Below, in pieces: positions 54,616 through 64,000 of a stretch of DNA of 64,000 bases; position 1 is the first letter of the stretch; every line of letters begins with the position of its first letter. The stretch lies in contig NKYR01000014.1 in NCBI GenBank assembly GCA_003184365.1, positions 124,001-188,000 on the forward strand, read 5' to 3'. Origin of the DNA: Evernia prunastri. Taxonomy: Eukaryota; Ascomycota; Lecanoromycetes; Lecanorales; Parmeliaceae. A program made the position numbers and the translations under genes. The notes beneath the pieces are model-generated. The model was given only the letters and a program-made list of their open reading frames with translations, was not told the DNA's origin and searched no databases.

Positions 54616-57165
54616 CGAGGGCAAGGAAACTTTGAAAGGTCGAGCAGATTCCCGTGGTAAGGTACGCAAGAATTGGGAGTTGTCGTCGAGATCAGTTGCC
54701 GTCGAGATCGTTAAGGAAAGACTCTGCTCGAGAGTAGATGGATGATTTAAAGGGCCTACTCATCAATTGGCTTCTTAGTTCACGACAAAGGTAATTGTGC
54801 TTGTTGAAAGCCCAAAAGATGAAAGGCATCAACGAATGGACAAAAGAAAGCTTTCATTCTTGTTGGACCTGTCAAAGGCCATTGTGGCAATAATCGAATC
54901 GAAGCAGAGAAAGACAAGCAATTGTATTCTCGCAGATAAAGGTTGCCTTTGTAGAAATACATCTACAATGAAATTGTTCTGACACATCACATTCTAGATG
55001 CAAAGTGTCAGCTATCCCAGGTCGGGACCCAATCTAGGAATAGCCTTTGACATTTTGTGTCTGCCAACACATGGACTGACCTTCGCACAGAACTCCGACC
55101 ATATTGTTTTTTCCGACCGCTCTCAAGCTTATGCATTATTTACCATCTTCTCGCATAACCTCGGCCTAGCCCACATGACTGTCTCCAAAAAGGATAAGCG
55201 TAATCCTATCAAGCACAGCAACGATCGCAAAGGGTCCAATCTCGTGCCAGACCTGGAGGATCTTGGGAAAATGCTCAAGACTTGCATTCCCAATCAAGGG
55301 GGAATACCCAGTCAGCGCCAGACTCCAGATGGCAAGGACTGCCAAACCTGCGACCTCAAAGATACATGCGGCGCGGTAGTAAAAACCTCAAGCAAGCTTA
55401 TCGAGCAAGGGAGATCCGTCTCTGGGAAAGAAACGCAGCGCGCCAAGGACCACAAGAAGATCAGTCTCACGAAACAGGCGTCGCAACAAAAGTGCATCGG
55501 CAAGCTCCTAGACGTGAGCCAAAAATGAACGACCTCAAGATAACTCAAGCAGGCAATCAGGGCGTGTCTACAAGAGTTGAAAAGAAGATCCCCATGCTTG
55601 GCAATGCTAAAGGGCTGCTCAACAAGCCAGACGCTGAGCTCGGCAATTGAGACACAACCGAAAGAAACAGGCATGGAGGAAAAATTTCTGTCATCTGAAA
55701 GTTTGAAATGTGGGCGAAGTCCTCGGGCATTTCCTGGGCCACCCTTGCGATGATGTGGTGCTTTCCACTTAGTATTGTATAGAGTAGTATCATCCATAGT
55801 TTAGATAAGTGATGGAAATGGGAGCGGTCTTCGACATAGCATACCACCATTGATTCATTTGTTCGCAACGGTAGTCATCCACACCGATCTTCAACCGACG
55901 CCAAAAGGACCTCACTCTCAAATTTCCTTGTGTTCACAACTGGTAATCGATTCTGTACACGAGGTTCGGATTGTCAGCAATCGAGAAGTGCATGCCACGT
56001 GAAAATGCTGCGAAATCACCTGCTCTATGATGCGTGCATGGCGACTAGCCGGGCATTTCGGGTAAAAGTGTTGTCATGTACCTGTGCTTGTTCGGATCGA
56101 ACGGTTGGCCTGGTGGATTGGATTGCCAATCGTCTCGTTGATGGCTCAGCCGCTCCGACATTATCAGTCCGCCCCGACATCTTCAGTGTACTTGGTCGCT
56201 GTCGATTTCTCAAGTCAGCAGTCCTTCGAGCGCTTCCTGATCTTCAAATCGTTACTAGTATCGTTGTTGTCAAAGACTTTTGCGACCAAAATCACGAGCG
56301 CCAGTATCCTATCTCGGATACTTCTATCCAAGATAGCTCTTTGTCAGAAACAGATGCAGTATTAGTTCGGAATGACTCACAGCCTCAGATTTCACGGAAA
56401 CGCGGCGGCGTCCATGAGTGTTCAGAAAATTGGACAGTTCAAGAAGTCTCGCGCATCCCAAAGACAAGTCTCTAGGTAGTCTTGTAGAAATGGGTTTCGA
56501 ATTTATTGCGAAGCCGGGAATTGATTCATTGTGTTAGGTATAGTGACAAACAACCCCTACTATACTAGTGACTTGGCGCGGTACAAGATGGTCCACTCAA
56601 TATCATGGTCACAAGTTGCAGAGATGGGGAATGTTGGTTTTGTAACGAGGTCGCACGCGATGTTTTACCAAATTGCTTCTACAGCCACGTGACTGCAGAG
56701 ACATCAGAACACCAAAAGTTTTAGGGAGTACCTGGTCAACACTCCGATTAACCACGTTCTGTCGGTAGTCGAGACAACTCTTGCTAGCACTTTGGGGGGA
56801 AGCTCTCGGCGATATTCTTCCACCGCTGTCAGCTTATCGGAGGTTGAGCCGGCGGTCTTTGGCATAAGTAAATTTCTTAGGTATTAGACTGATGTTTCAC
56901 GTGTCAATGTCAGCAGTAAAAGTGCGCATAGTTGGGAAAAGACGCGTGAACTTTGGGAGGCGTCTTGTCTTCTCATTAAAGAACAACACATGGAGCAAAC
57001 CGAAGAGAATATGAGAGCCCTAATGAAGGATGAATCACGCCCTGCACGCCGGATGAGTAACAAACAATCCGACAGCCCCCATATGACTACATGACTATCT
57101 CATGCTAACTCTTCCTGGTATCGCCGTTGCTTCACAGTATCATGGTTCTTTCCACGTAGTCACTC
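54616..57165. other. Gene-poor stretch, nothing firmly recognised
   Basis: 2.5 kb. Open frames at 54998-55528 and 55930-56475 (176 and 181 residues) have no domain or convincing composition and were not called. The DNA next to 54616 must hold the kinase promoter. Confidence 0.4.
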
Positions 57166-57952
57166 TCAAGCCTCGCCCTTTCCTTTCTTCTTTTGCTCCA
57201 CCTTCAACAACAGAGCACGATTGATATGCGGCAGCACGCCTCCAAAGGCAATGGTCGCGCGAATCAAGGTGTCCAATTCTTCGTCACCACGAATGGCGAG
57301 TTGTAAATGGCGAGGAGTGATACGCTTGACTTTGAGGTCCTTAGCGGCATTACCGGCAAGTTCAAGGACTTCAGCTGTGAGGTATTCGAGGACGGCTGTA
57401 ACATACACGGCGGCTAGTATGGTCCAAATGTTAGTCCACGTGTTGCGGAAGAACAGGATGTCCTCTCTCGAGAGACCGAAATGATTGTTGGGAGAGAGCG
57501 ATAGACTTACCCTTGGCGCCAACGCGCATCTTGTTCTGCGTGTTATTCTTCAAGAAACGCTTGACACGGCCGCATGGAAACTATTTCGATGGTAGGACAA
57601 GTCAGTAAAGGTGACGTTACGGTAAAAATGATAGGCTGATCAGTAGGCTTCGTTGAAAACACGCAGAGGCAGCGGTGAGCAGCGGCGCGTCTGTGACACG
57701 CAAAAATGAAAGCCTGAGCGCAATGCACGCGGTCTGACTCATGGTATTCGAGGGACAAATGCAACTGTCCTGCTCTTGCTTGAGTCGAGGCGCCGAGGAG
57801 GCGCCGGCCATTGACAGAAACGAGAGCCGAGCAAGGAGACACATGGTACTGACTTGTAGACCAGCTTTCGCAGAGTGCGACTTCTGCTTATGTGTTGGAG
57901 CCTCTTTGGGTCCTGCCTTCCCGCCGGTGGATTTTCCTTTGCCGCCAGCCAT
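57166..57952 (-). CDS. HTZ1: Histone variant H2A.Z
   Basis: Exons 57854-57952, 57511-57580 and 57166-57413 (138 residues, the usual length). The N-terminus is MAGGKGKSTGGKAGPKE, a Lys/Gly tail that is acetylated in the family. The histone fold reads SHSAKAGLQFPCGRVKRFLK, NKMRVGAKAAVYVTAVLEYL, ELAGNAAKDLKVKRITPRHL, and the docking domain has DEELDTLIRATIAFGGVLPH, with the extended acidic-patch residues and the GGVLPHI typical of H2A.Z. Intron positions split the gene after the tail and within the first half of the fold. It replaces H2A at promoters and other regulated sites and is put there by SWR1. It lies head-to-head with RVB2, a subunit of SWR1. Confidence 0.96.
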
Positions 57953-58654
57953 TTCGCGTGCGATCTCGTTTGAAAGCTTGGACGGGATAGAGGATAGTTA
58001 CGCGATTCCGGTGGAGTATCGGTGATGGTATGGTAATACTGTTGTGTGGGCGCGAGATCGTTCCTTGAAAAAGTGACGGAGGATGATAGTATGAAGGTGC
58101 GGAAGGCAGCGAGGCGTGATGTTGTGTTTTCAAACGGACTAGAAAAGGCGCTATCCCAATTCACTCTAGTGTTAGCATTGGTCACGTGCACCTAGCTCCT
58201 CTTGCACTCGAGCTGGTGCTGCGAGGAAGGGCTCCATAGTGGCGTTCGAAAAAGTAGGAGCTATCTCAAGAGTAGTGTAGTTCCGCTCCATGTGAAGGAA
58301 TCCAGGAAGAACTGGTCAAACTCGATGCCAGTGAGGGCAAAGGTTTTCTCTTGAACTTGCCATCAGAGGGACCACCATCTGATTTAAGTGGATAGCATAA
58401 TATTGTTCCAAGCCAAGGACGACATGGTTCAAAGGCAAGCAGAGAATGTGTTTTTGGTAGTGCCTGTCTGGCGTCGACTGATGTCTAGTAAAGAAATGGT
58501 CCATCATGGAGTTGAGGCATCCCAAACGTTGTCGTAGCATTGGACGGCCGGTATCGATTAAGTAACGCTATATTAGTGCAGTAAATTACAGTCCTGCCTT
58601 AACTTGCAGCGGAAACATCACAAAAGTTCATTATTGTGCAAACAGGCTCTCACG
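57953..58654. promoter_or_regulatory. Divergent region, HTZ1/RVB2
   Basis: 702 bp between divergent starts of H2A.Z and an SWR1 subunit. No further gene recognised; a frame at 58316-58540 is probably chance. Joint regulation is inferred from layout only. Confidence 0.45.
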
Positions 58655-60175
58655 ATGGCTGCAGTAAGTCCGTATTATTCGAGCCCAGGATCCTTTGCTA
58701 ATCTGCCATTTAGGCTATTACGACAGTCTCGGAGAGTCGCGACCTTCGCGGCCTAAACCTCGTCGCTGCCCATTCTCATATTCGTGGACTAGGCGTAGAT
58801 GAAGATACATTAACGCCGCGAGCCTCGTCGCAGGGGCTCGTCGGTCAAGAAAGAGCAAGGAAGGCAGCTGCAGTCATCTTACAAATGGTCAAAGAGGGAA
58901 AGATTGCTGGAAGAGCCGTGTTGATCGCTGGTCCACCGAGCACTGGAAAGACAGCAATTGCAATGGGAATGGCTCAGTCGCTAGGATCGGACACACCTTT
59001 CACCATGCTAGCATCATCGGAGATTTTTTCGCTGGAGATGTCCAAGACCGAGTCTTTGACGCAGGCGTTCAGGAAATCAATCGGTGTGCGGATAAAGGAA
59101 GAGAGCGAGATGATCGAGGGAGAAGTTGTGGAGATACAGATAGATCGGAGCGTAACAGGGGTTCGTGCTGTCACTATGGATATCGTAAGGGATGGGTTGG
59201 GACTGACAGACATTCCAATTGTAGGGCAACAAACAAGGCAAACTCACGATTAAAACAACCGACATGGAAACGATCTACGACATGGGTACGAAGATGATAG
59301 ACTCGATGTCAAAAGAGCGCGTTATGGCCGGCGATGTCATCTCAATAGATAAGTCGTCTGGCAAAATTACAAAATTGGGCAGGTCATATACACGATCACG
59401 AGACTACGATGCAATGGGCGCAGACACCAAATTCGTGCAATGCCCGGACGGAGAACTCCAGAAGCGGAAAGAGGTCATACATACGGTCAGCCTGCACGAG
59501 ATAGATGTCATCAATTCGAGAACCCAAGGCTTCCTGGCGCTCTTTTCAGGTGACACTGGCGAGATCCGCAGTGAAGTGCGGGATCAGATCAATACGAAAG
59601 TGGGCGAGTGGAAAGAGGAGGGGAAGGCTGAGATAGTACCCGGGGTGCTGTTCATTGACGAGGTACACATGCTGGATATTGAGTGCTTCTCATACATCAA
59701 CCGCGCTCTCGAAGACGAGTTAGCACCCATCGTCATCATGGCAAGCAATCGAGGCAATACCAGGATACGAGGTACAACCTACCGCTCGCCCCACGGACTT
59801 CCCCTGGACTTCTTAGATCGCGTCGTCATCGTAAGCACGCAGGCATACGGCGAAGACGAGATCCGACAAATCTTGTCCATCCGAGCGCAGGAAGAAGAAG
59901 TCGAGGTCACACCCAACGCCCTCGAACTCCTCACCAAAATCGGCAAAGAGCGAGGCCTGAGATACGCAAGCAACCTGATCACCACGTCCTCACTCTTGAG
60001 CCAAAAGCGAAAAGCGGACAAGATCGACCAGCAGGATGTGGAGCGGAGCTTCACTTTATTCTACGATCCTACGAGGAGTGTCAAATTTGTGAGCGATTTC
60101 GAAAAGCGCTTTATTGGCGACGAGGGCGCTGTCAGCTTCGCGATCACGAATGGTGATGCTATGGAGATATCATAG
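58655..60175 (+). CDS. RVB2: RuvB-like ATPase 2 (Rvb2 / reptin)
   Basis: Exons 58655-58663 (9 nt, MAA), 58714-59160 and 59225-60175 (468 residues). It starts MAAAITTVSESRDLRGLNLV and has AHSHIRGLGVD, diagnostic of Rvb2 versus Rvb1. Walker A is GPPSTGKTAIAMG; the inserted OB-fold domain begins at MIEGEVVEIQIDRS; Walker B is LFIDEVHMLDIE; sensor 1 is IVIMASNRG; and GLPLDFLDRVVIV follows. With the GTTCGT donor at 59161 the protein reads SVTGGNKQGKLTIKTTDMET, exactly as expected; a GTAAGG donor 24 nt later would add eight residues. Rvb1/Rvb2 rings power the INO80, SWR1 and R2TP complexes in the nucleus and cytosol. Confidence 0.96.
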
Positions 60176-60334
60176 TGAACGACTGCAGCCGTAAGCGTCG
60201 GCGTTCTGGTGGGAAAAGCGGTGATAGGTCTTGTCTTATAATACCCAGCGGAAGAGCGACACCCCATAGAAGAATGATCGTGGATTTGCGTCGATCATAG
60301 ATGCATTGGTATCATCAAACATGCAGCTTTTCTT

Positions 60335-61747
60335 TCATACAAAATTTACATCTCGACTCCACCGATCCCAGCCAGCTTCTCGAAACTCGACACCTTCCCC
60401 AAAGTATCCGGCATCATTCCACGCAACCATCATGCTCCCATCATAGGGCCCATTAACCTGCCCTCCATCCCGTCCATCTGACCACCGGTATTCCCATTGC
60501 TTTGCTTCCCTAACTCCATCCGCACCTTCTTCCCCTTCCTTATCCCGAGGAGCATCGACCCAGTCCTCGCCGGTCTCGCGGCTATACTGCCGCATCAGCA
60601 CCTCCCGTTCTGCATCATAGATCTCAGTTTGGCCACGTGTGAGTAGCTGGTCTGCCGCGCCAGTTATAGCTTCGACAGCGTCCCGCCGCCGCGTCTCCGC
60701 TGGGTCTTCTGGTGCTTTGTCGTGGTCAACATCCATAGCATCGTCTCCTTTCCGCTTATTCTTATTCTGCCATTTCGGCCTTTTCTTCTCCATACCTCTG
60801 CCGAGCCTCGCTAAAGACTCGAGTACTGTCTCTCCGCGCTCAAGATAGGGTATCAGCGCCTTCAAAATCTCGCTCGTCAGAACAGCATCATCTTCCTTCC
60901 TCTTCTGCCGCCTCTCCTCGTCCCTCTTGTCCGCTGCCTCCTTCGCTTTCTTCATGTCTTTCTTCGATACACCCTCCAACCAAGAATCATGCACGGCGTC
61001 CGGATCTGCGGCTTTCCTCACAAAGTTGCCTTGCGCGTCAAACCTTCCTTCTTCCTGTTCGTTCTTCATGTTGAAAGCGTCCAGCTTCGGCGCGTGTTCT
61101 TTCTTTCCTCCGGCTCCAATCTCCTCATCGACTTCTCCCACATCAGCCCTTTCCTCCTCCCCAACGTCGCTCTCGCTGCTACTATCCACCTCGTTGCTTT
61201 TTGCTCCTCGCTGTGGAGCGCCATTTCTAGTCATGAGCAGATCCGCACTAACATGCCCTCCGCTTTTACTCCCAGCAACCTGCCCTTCAATTTCGTCCTC
61301 TCCAAGAAAATGCACCTCTTTCCTTTTCTTCTTCCCTTCACCCGCGATTTCTTCGTCCTCATCCCCGTCCTTTAGATCCTCATCTAAATCCGCAAACATA
61401 TCGTTCTCTTCTTCCTGCTTTCCCCCATTGCCACTGCCACCAACGCCTCCCTTCTTTTTCACCGCCTGAGCCTTGGCATCAGCCCTGGCATCGAAGCCTT
61501 CGTTCGAAGAATCTGACTCGTAGCCGTCAATATTTACGGCATTGCGTTTTGTTTGCTGGCCCCGCTTTCCAATCTCGTCGGCTTCAAGAATCGCATCTTC
61601 TTCTGGAGCATCTGGAGCGAGAGCCGAGGGGTTACGGACATCGAAGCGAGGTTTTTTTAATGATGGACCTTCTTCCTCAAGGTAGTGGGTACGAGCGAAC
61701 TCTTCGCCGCCGCGACTGGGGCGAGGAGCTGGACGCCGATTCGCCAT
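60335..61747 (-). CDS. LIN1: LIN1 / CD2BP2-like U5 snRNP protein with GYF domain
   Basis: One 470-residue exon. An N-terminal region has KKPRFDVRNPSALAPDAP and NAVNIDGYESDSSNEGF, words typical of Lin1/CD2BP2. A long acidic/basic disordered middle follows. KLDAFNMKNEQEEGRFD and SWLEGVSKKDMKKAKE are also conserved in the family. The C-terminus has a GYF fold: WEYRWSDG, NGPYDGSMMVAWNDAGYF and VEFREAGWDRWSRDVNFV. GYF domains bind proline-rich peptides; in yeast Lin1 is linked to the U5/tri-snRNP and thus to pre-mRNA splicing. Head-to-head with UFD1. Confidence 0.92.
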   Translation of the reverse strand: MANRRPAPRPSRGGEEFARTHYLEEEGPSLKKPRFDVRNPSALAPDAPEEDAILEADEIGKRGQQTKRNAVNIDGYESDSSNEGFDARADAKAQAVKKKGGVGGSGNGGKQEEENDMFADLDEDLKDGDEDEEIAGEGKKKRKEVHFLGEDEIEGQVAGSKSGGHVSADLLMTRNGAPQRGAKSNEVDSSSESDVGEEERADVGEVDEEIGAGGKKEHAPKLDAFNMKNEQEEGRFDAQGNFVRKAADPDAVHDSWLEGVSKKDMKKAKEAADKRDEERRQKRKEDDAVLTSEILKALIPYLERGETVLESLARLGRGMEKKRPKWQNKNKRKGDDAMDVDHDKAPEDPAETRRRDAVEAITGAADQLLTRGQTEIYDAEREVLMRQYSRETGEDWVDAPRDKEGEEGADGVREAKQWEYRWSDGRDGGQVNGPYDGSMMVAWNDAGYFGEGVEFREAGWDRWSRDVNFV

Positions 61748-62040
61748 GGCTGGACTAGCGGTTGAGGTATTCTCAGGATCAGCTAGGAACTCTGATGATA
61801 TAATAATGGAAAATGAATCATATCCAATTCAGATAATATCTTTAGAGCTAGCACCGTCCGCCAGAGCAAAGGGAGCTATGCTATCGAGGAGGTTGAGCTT
61901 CAGGCGTCATCCCGCAGCGTGTTTTGCCGAGCTTCTGCCACTTCAACATCACTTCTCCAGGTACGGAGAGCACATATTCTTCAAGTCAACACATTCCGAA
62001 ACCCTCATTCCTCCCTTCTATCAGCTTCAGAACCTTCAAA
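61748..62040. promoter_or_regulatory. Divergent promoter, LIN1/UFD1
   Basis: 293 bp between the two start codons. A/T-rich DNA (GATATAATAATGGAAAATG) near 61797. Inference from layout. Confidence 0.45.
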
Positions 62041-63381
62041 ATGGTACCTGCCTCGCCTACCTCTATTTTACAAGCTTTAAGCTCCATTCACTAACCTTCC
62101 TTACCAGTTCAACCCCGGCTTCTTTCAAGGCGACGACCCTATGTCCGGCATGTTTCCCCCAGGCACGATGGGCAGAGCAGGCGGCATGCCACCTCGCCGC
62201 TTCGACGAATACTACCGCTGTTATCCTGTCGCCATGCTGCCTGGTCCTGAGCGTGAAAACGTGAACCATGGCGGAAAGGTCATCATGCCGCCCAGCGCGC
62301 TCGACAAGCTGACAAGACTACACATCACGTATCCTATGCTCTTCGAACTGATAAATGGAAACAAGGATACTATGACGCATGCAGGTGTCTTGGAATTCAT
62401 TGCGGAGGAGGGGAAGATCTATCTGCCATATTGGGTAAGACCATAACAAGCAAATGGCATTCTAGTAGAATATTGCTAAAGAGACGGGGCACCTAGATGC
62501 TAGAGACCCTCTCCCTCGAACCCGGCGACCTTCTCCAGATCAAATCCACCGACCTCCCCTCCGGCTCCTTTGTCAAACTTCAAGCCCAGTCCACATCCTT
62601 CCTTGACATATCCGACCCCAAAGCCGTCCTCGAGAACGCCTTCCGAAATTTTTCCTGCCTAAGTGTCGGCGACATCTTCACCTTCGCATACAATGACAAC
62701 GTCTACTCTATGAAAGTGCTCGAAACAAAACCTGCCACAGCCGCAAAAGGGGCTATCAGTGTACTCGAGACGGATCTCGAAGTCGACTTCGCCACTCCGG
62801 TGGGCTATGAAGAGCCCAAACGCGTCAGCGGCACCAGTACGCCTAGATCAACCACGGGCGGTTTGCCGGCCGGGGGAATGTTACACAACGCCGGTTCCAT
62901 GGCCCAAGCAATCAACTACGCCTCCATAGCACCTACATCATCGACAGCAGCAGATGGAGCAAAAGCAGTATCTTCGAATTTCCTTCTAGGCGGCCAAAAG
63001 CTCAATGCGCGGAAAGGCAGCAAGGCGCCCACGCCCAAAGCATCCACCCCAGTCGCAGGCGCTTCTACGAACCCCCCTGCGACGACCGTCAGACGCACAA
63101 ACGGACCGCAACCGCTTCGCCTGCCGCCCGGGAAGTTATTCTTCGGCTACGAAGTCAAGCCCGTGCGTAAGACGGGCGAGGAGAAAGAGAAAGTGGAAGA
63201 CGAAAGCAAGCCCAAGTTCCAGGGCCAGGGGCAGACGCTGAGAGGAGGCTTGAAGCGCAAGGGCGGGGAGCCGGACGTCGTGGAGAAGATAGAAAAGGGC
63301 AAGGGGGCGGAGAAGAAAGATGCCGGTGCAGGAGGTGGGCAGAAATCAGGCGGGAGGACGCTGAGGGATACGCCGAAGTGA
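62041..63381 (+). CDS. UFD1: Ubiquitin fusion degradation protein 1
   Basis: Exons 62041-62043 (ATG only), 62108-62434 and 62497-63381 (404 residues). After joining, the protein starts MFNPGFFQGDDPMSGMFPPG and contains RRFDEYYRCYPVAML, HGGKVIMPPSALDKLTRLHI, FELINGNKDTMTHAGVLEF and IYLPYWMLETL. Then come the double-psi-barrel words FLDISDPKAVLENAFRNFSC and TDLEVDFATPVGYEEP. The C-terminus is Lys/Gly-rich and disordered. Ufd1 with Npl4 is the cofactor through which Cdc48/p97 pulls ubiquitylated proteins from membranes and complexes, for example in ER-associated degradation. The ATG-only exon is supported by a good branch site (CACTAACC) and CAG acceptor, and by removal of the otherwise conflicting frame. 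Confidence 0.93.
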
Positions 63382-64000
63382 AGGAAAACGTATAGATATG
63401 CATGGCTGGCTGGCGTTGAAAGAAGGGAAGGCAGGATTTGCATAGCTAGCGAGCGTGTTCAGAGGCCCAGGCAAGCGAATCAATCGATAGCCGTCGAGGC
63501 CAATCATTAGACATGACCATTCCCAGTATTCCCATCCCACATCTCCGCAGAGAGAGAAAAAAACAAAACGACTCCGCAACCACACCACCCCCATCCACCA
63601 ACATGCAGCAAAGGCCCACAGGTGACCGATTGAGGCAGCCGAACACCACCCTCCACACCACCCTCCATATCTCCCACTCATCCCCATCCCCAACCCCAGC
63701 CTCCTTCTCCACCCCTTCTCCACCCCTTCCCTTTTCCCCCTCAAGCCCTCAGCAATAGAACCCCGCCCTACACTTCCAGCGCGCCAACTTTCCCCCTCTC
63801 CCACATTGCTACGTCCCGCACCGCACCCATCGCCTCGTGGGCCTTTCCGCCTCTCCTTCCCTTTCCATCCCCATCTTAAAAGCGCCGCGATAGCGGGAAC
63901 TTGAGAAGCGGTCGGGGCCGCGAAGGCAGGTGGAGCCTTGGGGAGGTCTTAATGCAGATTGAAAGAAAGGAGAGGATACGGTCAAAAAGATGTTGTGGTG
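63382..64000. other. 3' flank of UFD1, nothing recognised
   Basis: About 620 bp. The part 63580-63770 is strongly C-rich on the plus strand (CACCACCCCCATCC, CTCCACCCCTTCTCC) and may be the promoter side of a gene beyond the window. Confidence 0.4.

Noticed and set aside
54998..56475. Open frames of 176 and 181 residues on the plus strand
   Set aside because: No recognisable domain, no consistent splice partners, and mixed composition; they could be a degenerate gene but the evidence is too thin.
60927..61469. 180-residue Ser/Pro-rich frame opposite LIN1
   Set aside because: Antisense of the Glu/Lys-rich middle of LIN1.

Overview
This is a window of nuclear DNA from a filamentous ascomycete (Pezizomycotina). 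Most genes have several exons, with short introns of about 45-110 bp that start GTRNGY (twice GC) and end in AG. Many conserved genes have fungal-type sequences: the chaperonin HSP60, cofilin, RFC3, ARC18, NOP2, HTZ1, RVB2, LIN1, UFD1 and GET5. The class Dothideomycetes is a guess from gene style and was not tested. No tRNA, rRNA, CRISPR array or intact transposon was recognised. Exon boundaries come from reading splice signals and checking that each joined frame stays open; no transcript data were available.

Left part (1-19 kb): the 3' end of a pepsin-like aspartic protease; a small membrane protein; a tandem pair of unrecognised paralogs that share intron positions (2686-3281 and 3508-4606); head-to-head RFC3 and ARC18; a TEA-domain protein with a decayed partial copy just behind it; head-to-head NOP2 and GET5; then cofilin and HSP60 on the minus strand.

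Middle part (19-51 kb): an accessory region. Between 23.4 and 50.9 kb lie ten small genes (one frameshifted) of one Myb/SANT-like family. Each has an N-terminal three-helix domain and a disordered, Lys/Ser/Asp-rich tail. Nine of the ten tails carry hydrophobic-Lys-x-Glu (SUMO-consensus-like) motifs. Beside the first gene, in inverted orientation, is a decayed copy in which only the recognition-helix segment is repeated about four times in a 114-bp unit. A gene-poor stretch at 32-39.5 kb holds decayed coding sequence and codon-length repeats (about 102 bp = 34 codons; 93 bp = 31 codons; 39 bp = 13 codons). This family cluster is the most unusual content of the window.

Right part (51-64 kb): a gene-poor stretch, an orphan NIMA-like protein kinase, another gene-poor stretch, then conserved genes again: HTZ1 (H2A.Z) head-to-head with RVB2, which is a subunit of the complex that deposits H2A.Z, then LIN1 head-to-head with UFD1. 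Several conserved genes begin with extremely short coding exons (ATG alone in cofilin and UFD1, 6 nt in ARC18, 9 nt in RVB2).
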